NCBI GenBank assembly: GCA_035298905.1
Contig: DATGXQ010000486.1
Coordinates: 1 to 15,297, forward strand
Origin: DATGXB01 sp035298905
Lineage (GTDB): Bacteria; Cyanobacteriota; Cyanobacteriia; Cyanobacteriales; Nostocaceae
Direction: 5' to 3'
DNA length: 15,297 nucleotides
This document shows, one piece after another, positions 5,743 through 13,028 of this stretch (position 1 is the stretch's first letter; every line of letters starts with the position of its first letter). Under the pieces are notes generated by a model that was not told where the DNA came from, ran no database searches, and saw only the letters and a program-made list of their open reading frames with translations. The position numbers and the translations under genes are program-made.

Positions 5743-7206
5743 TTATGCAATATTCTGTTTAGACTTAATGCGTGTAATAATCTCATGGTCTGGTCCCAAG
5801 GTTTCGATCGCAATATCTAATGGTGTTTTACCATCATGTCCTTTTAGGTCTAATCGAGCACCTGCATTGAGAAGAATTTCCGCACACTCTACATATCCAT
5901 GCCATAGGGCATCATGTAAAGGTGTATAGCCGTTAGTTGCTCCTTGGAAATTAATGTTAATACCGGGCTGCTCAACTAATACCCAAGTAATAGCAGCACG
6001 ACCGTTGTAAACAGCTTTGTGCAAGGGAACTGCTCCAAAAGTTGGCTCTACAGCATTCACATCTGCACCAGCTTTCAACAGTTCTTGAACAATTTCTGTA
6101 GCATCCTCTGTATCTCCATCTCGAGCGGCTACTAACAAGGGAGTGTGAGCATCATTAAAACCATTGAGGATAGGATACCTTTCATCAATATCTACACCTG
6201 ATTGAATCAGTTGTTTTACGGTTGCTAGGTCTTTCCTAGTCACGGCTTCCATGAGCTTTTGTTTAACTACTTGATTTTGGTCAGACTCTTGACGTTCCTG
6301 AAGCATTTTTTCTGCTTCAAGTAACTTGTCTTTACCAATGACATTCACATTCAACTCGTATTGGAAATGTTCCATTAAGGAGAAACCATAATGGGTATAA
6401 AGATTTAAACCAGCACCTTGTTTTAGCAAATACTCTACAATGGCAGGGTATTTGAACCATAAAGCATCCATCAAAGGTGTGTGTCCAGTAGTAGCGGCCA
6501 CTGAATCAACAAAAGCACCAGCTTCTACCAAAAGTTGGACGACTTCAACACTACCACCCTGACAGGCTTTATGTAAGGCTGATGCTCCGGCTCGGCTGTC
6601 AGTAGTAAACACATCAGCCCCAGTTTCCAACAACAGTTTGGTTATTTCTGTATTAGCTTGTCCAGCAGCCATCATCAGTACAGTTAAGCCACTTTCTTCA
6701 TCCCTGGTATTGGGGTTTGCCCCTAACTCCAGTAATTCTTTAGTTTTGTTTGTATTATTGTTTTGAACTGCTGTTATCAATTGAAACTCTATATCTGCTT
6801 GGTAGGCCGCTACTTCAACATTAGGATCGAAATAAACTTTCCAGTTAGTAATTTGGCCATTTTCGTTTATGACTAGACGGTGAGAATCCTCAATTTCATA
6901 AACTACATTGGTGCGCGTTTGACGCGCTTTAGTGTAAACTACAGCAAATGCTATATTACCTTGAGCTACGACTTCCCTAACTCCGTATTCTAAAACTTCA
7001 TTCTCTTCTCCTCGGATTCTAAAAGCTTCAGCAACTTGTTCGCGGCCGATATGCGTTCCCAAATAAGGAATGATTTTGTTGTATTGATTCTGAGGAAGCT
7101 CAAAGACAATATCTTCAGCGAGGCCATTCATAATAGCCTCCATATCACCTTGCCCTATGCTCTCATACCACTGACTAATAATTCTCGCTGTTGTTTCAGA
7201 GTTCAT
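5743..7206 (-). CDS. SnoaL-like (NTF2 fold) / ankyrin-repeat fusion protein
   Basis: This 487-residue cytoplasmic protein has no signal peptide or membrane segment. Residues 1-132 form a SnoaL/NTF2-like domain: the opening helices are followed by W-Y-E-S-I-G-Q-G-D-M-E-A-I, a middle G-R-E-Q-V-A-E-A-F, and the final I-T-N-W-K-V-Y-F-D-P strand. SnoaL-like domains bind or cyclise small molecules. Residues about 138-275 and 312-480 are two blocks of ankyrin repeats, with copies of G-A-D-V, G-x-T-P-L and L-L-x-x-G-A. A non-repeat helical linker (about 276-311), rich in charged residues, separates them. Ankyrin repeats normally mediate protein binding, so this may be a ligand-sensing or scaffold protein holding enzymes of the run together. 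The spacing is 156 bases after the EthD gene and 41 before the MIase-like gene. The start at 7206 has only a weak AAGAG ribosome site but gives a complete NTF2 fold. No function is known to me. Confidence 0.87.
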   Translation of the reverse strand: MNSETTARIISQWYESIGQGDMEAIMNGLAEDIVFELPQNQYNKIIPYLGTHIGREQVAEAFRIRGEENEVLEYGVREVVAQGNIAFAVVYTKARQTRTNVVYEIEDSHRLVINENGQITNWKVYFDPNVEVAAYQADIEFQLITAVQNNNTNKTKELLELGANPNTRDEESGLTVLMMAAGQANTEITKLLLETGADVFTTDSRAGASALHKACQGGSVEVVQLLVEAGAFVDSVAATTGHTPLMDALWFKYPAIVEYLLKQGAGLNLYTHYGFSLMEHFQYELNVNVIGKDKLLEAEKMLQERQESDQNQVVKQKLMEAVTRKDLATVKQLIQSGVDIDERYPILNGFNDAHTPLLVAARDGDTEDATEIVQELLKAGADVNAVEPTFGAVPLHKAVYNGRAAITWVLVEQPGININFQGATNGYTPLHDALWHGYVECAEILLNAGARLDLKGHDGKTPLDIAIETLGPDHEIITRIKSKQNIA

Positions 7207-7253
7207 AGTTGCTCTTTACTAAAGTTTAACTGCTAATTATTATGCAGGTTTTT

Positions 7254-7320
7254 AGTTATTAGTCATTTAATTCTCTATTAAACTTATCAGTTTATGATCG
7301 TCAATTGCAACTTAATAACT
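7254..7320. promoter_or_regulatory. Weak inverted repeat in the spacer before the SnoaL-ankyrin gene
   Basis: AGTTATTA (7254-7261) and TAATAACT (7313-7320) form a perfect 8-base inverted pair around a 51-base AT-rich loop in the 156-base spacer. In such AT-rich DNA the pair could be fortuitous. I see no convincing promoter hexamers here. Confidence 0.2.
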
Positions 7321-7362
7321 ATTCACCCTAAGTTCACCTTTATCTGATTGTTAAACCAACAT

Positions 7363-8061
7363 TTACGAGCGACAATCTGGTCCAATAATCCAGTTTTCTT
7401 TTGTCACAAGTTTATGGATATATTTGGACTCGAAAACATTGGAAAAATCAAGCTCTACTTTTTCATATTCTGGAGAATTAAGAGCATTTTCTAGGGCTTC
7501 AATACTATCAAACCACAGCAGTGAAACACAATCGAGCAGTGCTTCTCCAATGGTATAGAAGCTGTCACGGACATGACACTGATAATAACGTCTCAGGCCT
7601 GGAAGTGTCATAACTTTTTCAGCATGACTGGTGAGCATCTTTTGCCGAAATTTATCTAAAGGCAGCCCTGCTTTGCGCTTAGTAAGAATGAAGAGCTTAA
7701 CTAGCTTTGATTCTTTCTCTAACGGCGGACCTTCTAGCAAGATATTGGTCTCTGTGTCTAGTCCCACAGTACGCCAAAATGCTGCCCAGTTGGGTTCGTC
7801 TCGTCGAGCTCCTTCTAAGAACTCTTTTGATTGCAGAGAGGCTAATTGCTCTTCTTCATTTCTCAGCCAAATTTCTGCAACACCGCTAAATAGGGGGTCG
7901 TTTGGCTCAACTCCAAAAGGAATGCGAGTATCAATTAAATATCGCACAATTTGAGGAATTCTACTAGCATAGTGTACAGCATGAAAATTAACCCAATAGT
8001 TTTGAAATTCCTCTTCACTCATTCCCGGTTTAGGACAAGCAAAAATGAACTGATGAATCAT
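7363..8061 (-). CDS. Tandem EthD-domain protein
   Basis: This 232-residue protein carries two EthD-like dimeric alpha/beta-barrel domains. The first spans about residues 1-98 (IHQFIFACPKPGMSEEEF, with N-F-H-A-V-H giving His27 and His30). The second spans about 119-227 (KLFILTKRKAGLPLDKF, with S-H-A-E-K giving His146). EthD domains occur in ether-degradation loci and in polyketide or aromatic tailoring and hydroxynitrile-lyase-like proteins, usually as homodimers. A fused pair could form the barrel internally. An ATG at 8133 would add 24 residues but has no ribosome site. The ATG at 8061 has AGGAGA (8070-8075) eight bases away and starts directly at the first strand of the domain, so I prefer it. 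The gene is 78 bases after the ThDP gene. The substrate is unknown. Confidence 0.88.
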   Translation of the reverse strand: MIHQFIFACPKPGMSEEEFQNYWVNFHAVHYASRIPQIVRYLIDTRIPFGVEPNDPLFSGVAEIWLRNEEEQLASLQSKEFLEGARRDEPNWAAFWRTVGLDTETNILLEGPPLEKESKLVKLFILTKRKAGLPLDKFRQKMLTSHAEKVMTLPGLRRYYQCHVRDSFYTIGEALLDCVSLLWFDSIEALENALNSPEYEKVELDFSNVFESKYIHKLVTKENWIIGPDCRS

Positions 8062-8069
8062 GTTGAAAA

Positions 8070-8075
8070 TCTCCT
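8070..8075 (-). promoter_or_regulatory. Ribosome binding site fixing the EthD gene start
   Basis: The site reads AGGAGA on the minus strand, eight bases before the ATG at 8061. The upstream in-frame ATG at 8133 has no comparable site, so this decides the start. Confidence 0.7.
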
Positions 8076-8139
8076 GAGCAATTGGTGAAACTCCAGGGAT
8101 GACTGGAGTTTGCAAAATAGAGACAGGCCCCATTCAAGA

Positions 8140-9846
8140 TTATTGACCGCACTTAGTCCCGATTTGTTCGGGGTGAACGTTAGCCTCCAAAACTACATCA
8201 ATTAAGAAAGGACCCTTATAAGCGAGTGCCTGTTGAATTGCTGGGGCAATTTCTTCGGGTTTCTCAACTCGAATACCAGGAACACCCATAGATTTTGCTA
8301 TTTCATCAAAGCGGATTTCTGGCTTAGATAGATCGAAACTCAGGGGATACTCATGAGGTGGTATATCCCGCTCGTTCCAATAAGCTTGAATATTCAACTG
8401 TAACAATTTATAAGAGCGATTATTACAAATTACAAACTTAACATCCACATTGTGACGAGCAGCAGTCCAGAGAGCTTGGATGGTATACATAGAACCTCCA
8501 TCTCCAGTGAAGCCTACAACTGTTTTATCAGGATTGGCTAATTTAGCACCGATCGCTCCTGGTATACCCACACCCAAAGAACCGCCACGAGTCAGGAAGT
8601 AGTGGCCTGGTAAAGTAGGAGTTACATAACGTGTGAGTTCTGAAGAAGAAGTCAGAGCTTCGTCAAAAATAATAGCATCTTCCGGTAATTGAGCCGCTAG
8701 TTCTTCTGCAAAGCGAGAAAAGTGTAAAGGGACGGCATCTCTAACTTGCTGATCCTGTGCTAATTGCTGTTGATACTTGGCTTCTTTCGCTTGAGCTATT
8801 TCTGAAGTACGAGCTTGAGCAGCTTCTTTCTGCTCAGGAGTCATGATATTTTTCAAAATAGTCTCTAACTTAGCTAAGGTTAACTTGGGATCGCTAACTA
8901 TTCCCAAATCCACTGGATGATTTTTAGCGATTTCATAGCCATTGAGATCAATGTGGATCACCTTAGCACCTGGTTGAAAGATATTGCCTAATTCTGGAAA
9001 TACTTCCGGCAGCATATATGTCCCACAAACTAAGTTAACATCCCCCTTAGTTGTGATCTTCAAACTATCATAACCGAACATGTGACCAGTCATACCTTGG
9101 TACAGAGGATGCTTATGGTTCATGTTCAACTCACCTGTATCTGCTTCCCACACCTCAGCACCCAATAATTCGGCAACACGGGTTAACTCATCCTGTGCCT
9201 GAGAGTAAGCAATCCCATCACCAACAAAAATCATTGGTTTTTCAGCAGCAGCCAATATAGTTGCAGCCGTTGTCAGTAGTTCTTCGTCTGGGGCTACTCT
9301 TGTTGAAGGAAAGGAGGTCGGTCTGACTTCTTCAACCACAGGAGCATCTAAAATATCTAGCGGTAAACAAACATACACAGGCCCCATTGGTGGAGTAGCA
9401 GCGATTTTGATCGCTCGACGCAGAACTCGCAGCAGAGAAGACGGTTCTAATACCATTGTTGACCACTTGGTAACAGGCTCTGCCATAGCCACTAAATCAC
9501 CCGCCATTTGAGCATCCATGGCCTGATATTTGATTCCAGAATCTCCCCCAATTACTACTAAAGGTGCATGACCCCGCTTTGCCTGGTAAAGCGCTCCAAT
9601 AGCATTTCCTAAACCTGGGGTACTGTGAATTTGTACTAAGGTTGGCTTTTGAGTTGCCCGCGCATAGCCATCACCTATCATCACAGCAATGGATTCTTGT
9701 AAGGTGAGAATGTACTTAAGTTCGGGGTATTCTGAAATAGCATCCAAAAATCCTTCTTCCGATGTGCCGGGATTGCCAAACATATAATTGATGCCATCGG
9801 CTAGGAATTGTTCAAGGATTGCAAAACGCCCGGTTTTTGTAGTCAT
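8140..9846 (-). CDS. ThDP-dependent enzyme, benzoylformate decarboxylase-like
   Basis: This 568-residue (from the ATG) thiamine-diphosphate enzyme has the standard three-domain layout: PYR (about 1-170), a central domain (about 185-330) and PP (about 370-540). Such enzymes decarboxylate 2-oxoacids and often join the resulting acyl anion to aldehydes. The catalytic Glu is E51 in T-L-Q-E-S. The motifs G-N-P-G-T-S-E and I-H-S-T-P-G (His74) correspond to the Ser26 loop and His70 of benzoylformate decarboxylase. The ThDP/Mg motif starts G-D-G-G-S-M-Y (448-454) and ends C-N-N (475-476). A helix rich in Gln, Ala and Lys (about 335-370) links the last two domains. An in-frame TTG at 9852 would add two residues, but the ATG at 9846 is preferred. 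It is the first gene of the seven-gene run, preceded by 351 gene-free bases. The fold, cofactor and general chemistry are firm, but not the substrate. Acetolactate synthase is less likely given the His74 motif and no small-subunit gene. Confidence 0.92.
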   Translation of the reverse strand: MTTKTGRFAILEQFLADGINYMFGNPGTSEEGFLDAISEYPELKYILTLQESIAVMIGDGYARATQKPTLVQIHSTPGLGNAIGALYQAKRGHAPLVVIGGDSGIKYQAMDAQMAGDLVAMAEPVTKWSTMVLEPSSLLRVLRRAIKIAATPPMGPVYVCLPLDILDAPVVEEVRPTSFPSTRVAPDEELLTTAATILAAAEKPMIFVGDGIAYSQAQDELTRVAELLGAEVWEADTGELNMNHKHPLYQGMTGHMFGYDSLKITTKGDVNLVCGTYMLPEVFPELGNIFQPGAKVIHIDLNGYEIAKNHPVDLGIVSDPKLTLAKLETILKNIMTPEQKEAAQARTSEIAQAKEAKYQQQLAQDQQVRDAVPLHFSRFAEELAAQLPEDAIIFDEALTSSSELTRYVTPTLPGHYFLTRGGSLGVGIPGAIGAKLANPDKTVVGFTGDGGSMYTIQALWTAARHNVDVKFVICNNRSYKLLQLNIQAYWNERDIPPHEYPLSFDLSKPEIRFDEIAKSMGVPGIRVEKPEEIAPAIQQALAYKGPFLIDVVLEANVHPEQIGTKCGQ

Positions 9847-9887
9847 AATCAATCAGTGTTTTTCTATGATTAAAGTTTTTTGAAAGT

Positions 9888-9904
9888 AACAGTCTTAAAC
9901 TGTT
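9888..9904. promoter_or_regulatory. Possible operator dyad upstream of the ThDP gene
   Basis: AACAGT and ACTGTT form a perfect 6-base inverted repeat around CTTAA, centred about 50 bases upstream of the ThDP start codon. Its size and position suit a transcription-factor site. No regulator gene is in the window. Confidence 0.35.
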
Positions 9905-10050
9905 GTTTTTCTAAGTTGCATAATTTTAGTTGGTGCAGAAAACTTGTAAACTCTCCCTAAAGCTAGAGTGTTAATTTTCAGGGTTTTGAAAATATAGTTT
10001 TTCAGCTAATCTGTGTTTCAAAATCTAGAAATAAAATCTTGATTTACCAC

Positions 10051-10088
10051 TTTTTCCTCACTTAATCATCTAAAGAGTGAGTGAAAAA
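10051..10088. promoter_or_regulatory. Inverted repeat in mid-spacer
   Basis: TTTTTCCTCACT (10051-10062) mirrors AGTGAGTGAAAAA (10076-10088) with one inserted base, around a 13-base loop. The role is unknown; it could be a weak bidirectional terminator or a regulatory dyad. Confidence 0.35.
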
Positions 10089-10142
10089 TTTTCTGCTTAT
10101 TTCCACCTCAAGAAATAGTAGCTTAAATTGTATTGTGAGGGT

Positions 10143-10184
10143 AGTGAAGATAGGTAAATATTGTTTTCTTCACCTACCTTCACT
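10143..10184 (-). terminator. Hairpin downstream of the DJ-1 (E-C-Y-G) gene
   Basis: AGTGAAGATAGGT (10143-10155) pairs with ACCTACCTTCACT (10172-10184) over 13 positions with one mismatch and a 16-base loop. The hairpin lies 13 bases after the gene's stop codon at 10198. No U-run follows on the minus strand, so termination is plausible but not certain. Confidence 0.5.
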
Positions 10185-10197
10185 CTGTAGAATTAAT

Positions 10198-11088
10198 CTA
10201 CCAACCGTAGCGTGTTAGCCCTTGCTCTAGAACTTCCACCATTTTCTCACCTGTCAAATAAGAATCAGGAGTGGAACGGCCTGTGATAAAGGGATAATCT
10301 ACGATTACAGAAGTTGGCTTGCCAAAATTACCGTGATATTGCCCATCTGGTGCTGTAGCATCGCGGAGGATATACTCAAGGGGATAGAATGGTGGGCCAA
10401 AGTTAATAGATCCCAAATCACTCTTTGTTGGATCTTGTCCTTCTTCAAAATATCTTTGGTTGCCAGGCATGAATCCCGTATTATCCTTGTAGTCATATTC
10501 CAAGCAATGACCAGTAACATTCTTACCCTTAATAATGCTGATACGCTCGTTCATATCACGGGCAAAGGCTAGACAAGCAACACCGTAACATTCTGCGCCT
10601 ACGGGCTTATTCGCTCTGTAGAAAGTGAGAATAATATCGTGTACCCTTTGGTTGTTTACCAAATCAACCATTGGACCACTACCACCTACAATCAAAAGAG
10701 CATCATATGCTAACAATTGTGGTTTCACTTCCTCTAACTTGTTGTTGTATTCTTCCAATTCTCTAATGAATGTAGGAGAACTCCAGTAAGGTCTTTCTGG
10801 TATCCATTCATGGATGTTTTTGCAGTCTTTGAAAATGTCTCCTCTAGGTCCTGTGGCTGCGTCTATTTCTTTAACTTTCGCCGCCATCTCTTCAGATACG
10901 ACTGGTTTTCCTAATGGTGGGTCAACAAAAGTCGGATCCATACTGACCCCTATTGCTATCGGTCTTTTTCCATAAGGAGTAGCAAAATCAAAGGTGTATT
11001 GAGATTTCTCAAATGTTTCTAATGGTCCGACTAATTCTTCACCCCAGTAGCCCCACTCTGAAAGCACAATGAGAATTTTCTTAGTCAT
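10198..11088 (-). CDS. DJ-1/PfpI-family protein, long form
   Basis: This 296-residue protein has a class I glutamine-amidotransferase-like fold of the DJ-1/PfpI/Hsp31 type. Strand 1 is KKILIVLSEWGYWGEE, with Glu17 or Glu18 as a likely acidic partner. The strand before the elbow is YDALLIVGGSGP, and the nucleophile elbow is G-A-E-C-Y-G-V-A, with Cys167. Residues about 41-125 form a long insertion relative to small DJ-1 proteins, as in Hsp31-type members. A His follows at 194 (VTGHCLEYD). An upstream TTG at 11145 would add 19 residues, but the ATG at 11088 has the strong ribosome site AAGGAGA (11095-11101) and starts directly at strand 1. It lies 95 bases after the amylase gene and 351 before the ThDP gene. 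Chaperone, glyoxalase III/deglycase or hydrolase activity are all possible. Family confidence is high, function low. Confidence 0.87.
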   Translation of the reverse strand: MTKKILIVLSEWGYWGEELVGPLETFEKSQYTFDFATPYGKRPIAIGVSMDPTFVDPPLGKPVVSEEMAAKVKEIDAATGPRGDIFKDCKNIHEWIPERPYWSSPTFIRELEEYNNKLEEVKPQLLAYDALLIVGGSGPMVDLVNNQRVHDIILTFYRANKPVGAECYGVACLAFARDMNERISIIKGKNVTGHCLEYDYKDNTGFMPGNQRYFEEGQDPTKSDLGSINFGPPFYPLEYILRDATAPDGQYHGNFGKPTSVIVDYPFITGRSTPDSYLTGEKMVEVLEQGLTRYGW

Positions 11089-11094
11089 GAATTT

Positions 11095-11101
11095 TCTCCT
11101 T
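11095..11101 (-). promoter_or_regulatory. Ribosome binding site fixing the long DJ-1 gene start
   Basis: The site reads AAGGAGA on the minus strand, six bases before the ATG at 11088. It shows that the upstream TTG frame at 11145 is not the start. Confidence 0.75.
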
Positions 11102-11183
11102 TGACAAAATTTACAACTTGTGTGAATTCCAATTCTTTCTAACAAACCTTTCTTGTTTTGGTTTTTAACTAAAATGCAATACC

Positions 11184-12587
11184 TTAGATGTCATTTTTGA
11201 CAAATAATAAAGCAGTACGTGGACCGATGTTAATACCTCCTCTTGCAAAGCTTCCCCACTTATTGATGTATTTTTGATTATCACCACCAACACCAACACA
11301 CATTTCAAAGTTGTATTGCAATTCGTTGTAACAACCAACTTCTAAACCAGGCATTTTAGCCACTGGTGCATCAAAAGTTGTAGCTGACTTATTGATAATA
11401 GTCAGCCCCTTACCACCGCGTTCGATAAAGAGTAAATTTGGACTGTCAGCAGAGGGAGCAATTTCATTGCCATTGCGATAGTATTGGGATTGTCCGTTCA
11501 TTTTTTCATGAAATTGAGTACCAGCAAAAACTGTAGGGTTGAAGGCATCAAAATTCAAAATCAGGGGTGTTCCTTCATTAATCGCCAAGACATAAGCTGT
11601 TGCTAAGGGTAAATCCCCATCATCAAATTTCCAATTATCAAACTGTCCTGGAGCCCAAGTATCGTGATTGCGAGCAAAGATAACAGCATACTGACCGGGT
11701 AAAGCACGCTGGGTATCTGATGGATTGACTAAAGAGCGCAAGTCTCCCCCAAAACTGAAAGCACTTTTTAAGGTATTGACCAGTTGAAAATCTGTGACTT
11801 TGAGAAAAACAGGGATATAACTCATGCTCTCGCTATAATTGTTGCCAATGACCTCACCATAGTAAAGCTTGTCATTGGGGACAACTGCCAGGATATCCTT
11901 CAGATCCTGCCGAGAAATGTGCTTGGCGGCATCAAAACGCAAACCATCGAATCCAAAATCAAGCAGTTTTGTCAGATAGTTCTGTTGTTGCTGTTGTACA
12001 TAAAGCAAATCCGTTTTAAGGTCAGGCAATCCCTCTGGGTCATCTTTACTGCATAACCAATTGTTTTCCACTTCTGAGGGATTATTGTAGTTGTTGATGC
12101 AAGCTTGGTTATGAAAGTATTCCTGCTTCTGGAATATAGGATAGGCTGCGGGGAAAGGTTTGCCGTCCTGATTAGGAACATTTTTGTAATTAGCCAGGTG
12201 ATTCAAAACTACATCGGCAATCACCTTAATACCACTGTTGTGAGCCGCGTTAATCAAATCTTTTAAATCTTGCTCTTTTCCCAGATTTCCCTCTAGAACA
12301 TAATCGAGCGGTTGATACTGCATATACCAGTATTGGTCTGAAGTACAAGCATTATCAAGTCGGGAGGCTGTTTTATTAGGAGGCGAAACTTGGATGTAAT
12401 TGTATCCTGCTGCTTTAATTATCGGTAGTTTGGCTTTGACATCGGCAAAACATTCATCAAAAGCGTGATATATAACATCTGCCTGAGCTGATCGGGTGTA
12501 AGAGGTAAGTGCAATTGTCAGAGCAGTACAAAAAACGATGGCAAAAGTCAGACAATTACGAAAAAAAGAACTGTATTTTCGGTACAT
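11184..12587 (-). CDS. Secreted alpha-amylase, GH13 family
   Basis: This exported enzyme hydrolyses alpha-1,4-glucan. It has 467 residues from the ATG. A basic and hydrophobic N-terminus ends in S-A-Q-A (residues 33-36), a signal-peptidase site, and the mature protein starts DVIYHAF, the usual first strand of the amylase barrel. All four GH13 regions are present: D-V-V-L-N-H (125-130), G-L-R-F-D-A-A-K-H with nucleophile Asp219, Y-G-E-V with acid/base Glu245, and A-R-N-H-D with Asp309. A C-terminal beta domain contains the paired cysteines of CYNELQYNFEMC. A TTG at 12611 would add eight residues. Neither start has a clear ribosome site, and I take the ATG. It lies 47 bases after a small unknown gene and follows the exported epimerase-like gene, so extracellular or periplasmic glucan use or remodelling is likely. 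Confidence 0.93.
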   Translation of the reverse strand: MYRKYSSFFRNCLTFAIVFCTALTIALTSYTRSAQADVIYHAFDECFADVKAKLPIIKAAGYNYIQVSPPNKTASRLDNACTSDQYWYMQYQPLDYVLEGNLGKEQDLKDLINAAHNSGIKVIADVVLNHLANYKNVPNQDGKPFPAAYPIFQKQEYFHNQACINNYNNPSEVENNWLCSKDDPEGLPDLKTDLLYVQQQQQNYLTKLLDFGFDGLRFDAAKHISRQDLKDILAVVPNDKLYYGEVIGNNYSESMSYIPVFLKVTDFQLVNTLKSAFSFGGDLRSLVNPSDTQRALPGQYAVIFARNHDTWAPGQFDNWKFDDGDLPLATAYVLAINEGTPLILNFDAFNPTVFAGTQFHEKMNGQSQYYRNGNEIAPSADSPNLLFIERGGKGLTIINKSATTFDAPVAKMPGLEVGCYNELQYNFEMCVGVGGDNQKYINKWGSFARGGINIGPRTALLFVKNDI

Positions 12588-12634
12588 AGAATAGAACAAA
12601 TTATTGGTCAAAAATTCTGAGATTTAGATCGAAG

Positions 12635-12874
12635 TTAATCAATCCTATTATGATTCAGATATTGAATTAAATCAATATCGCTAATATATTTAGTAACTGT
12701 AATTGTTTGGTGGGGATTATTATTGTTGAAAAATACCGCCTTAGAAGCACCTCTAAGATAGCCAATAAATTCTACTTCATGGACTCTGACAGGGAAAAAG
12801 TTTTGTAAAGCATTTGTTTCAGTTCCATCATAGTGAGAATCGAGCAATGCAGCAATTTTATTTGGTCTAGCCAT
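12635..12874 (-). CDS. Hypothetical protein, 79 residues
   Basis: I do not recognise this protein. It begins MARPNKIAALLDSHYDG, is mildly basic at the start and has no signal peptide or membrane segment. A middle V-H-E-V-E-F-I-G-Y-L-R-G-A-S-K-A-V-F-F stretch looks like two beta strands. A run of Asn precedes PHQTITVTKYI, another strand, and the end S-D-I-D-L-I-Q-Y-L-N-H is probably helical. The start at 12874 has AGGA (12882-12885) seven bases upstream, whereas the in-frame ATG at 12895 adds seven residues without a site. It lies between two exported carbohydrate enzymes, 47 bases before the amylase. Apparent strands and helices plus a ribosome site favour a real gene. Confidence 0.6.
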   Translation of the reverse strand: MARPNKIAALLDSHYDGTETNALQNFFPVRVHEVEFIGYLRGASKAVFFNNNNPHQTITVTKYISDIDLIQYLNHNRID

Positions 12875-12922
12875 GATACTTTCCTGTATCAACATTTAAT
12901 CAAGACAGAGTTATTAAGAAAT

Positions 12923-12991
12923 CAACTTACTAGAGCAAAATATTGATGCTGCTTTTTTGTTTGTTCAATTATTCTGACAACTAGCAAGTTG
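12923..12991. promoter_or_regulatory. Inverted repeat between the epimerase-like and 79-residue genes
   Basis: CAACTTACTAG (12923-12933) mirrors CTAGCAAGTTG (12981-12991) with one mismatch, around a 47-base AT-rich loop. It fills the centre of the 154-base spacer. It could be an mRNA stability or attenuation structure or a regulator site. No promoter was recognised. Confidence 0.35.
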
Positions 12992-13028
12992 AGAAGTTTA
13001 AATGTTTTGTTCAATTGGGATTGACTAC

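Larger units (their letters stand above)
9847..10197. other. Gene-free spacer and probable leader of the ThDP operon
   Basis: This is 351 bases of AT-rich DNA with no supportable gene. It holds three dyads, listed separately: one about 40 bases before the ThDP start, one in the middle, and one after the DJ-1 stop. A promoter for the seven-gene run probably lies here, but I could not identify a convincing -10/-35 pair. Confidence 0.5.

Noticed and set aside
8140..9846. The ThDP enzyme as acetolactate synthase or the scytonemin enzyme ScyA
   Set aside because: The G-N-P-G-T-S-E and I-H-S motifs point to the benzoylformate decarboxylase type, and neither an acetolactate synthase small subunit nor other scytonemin genes are nearby.
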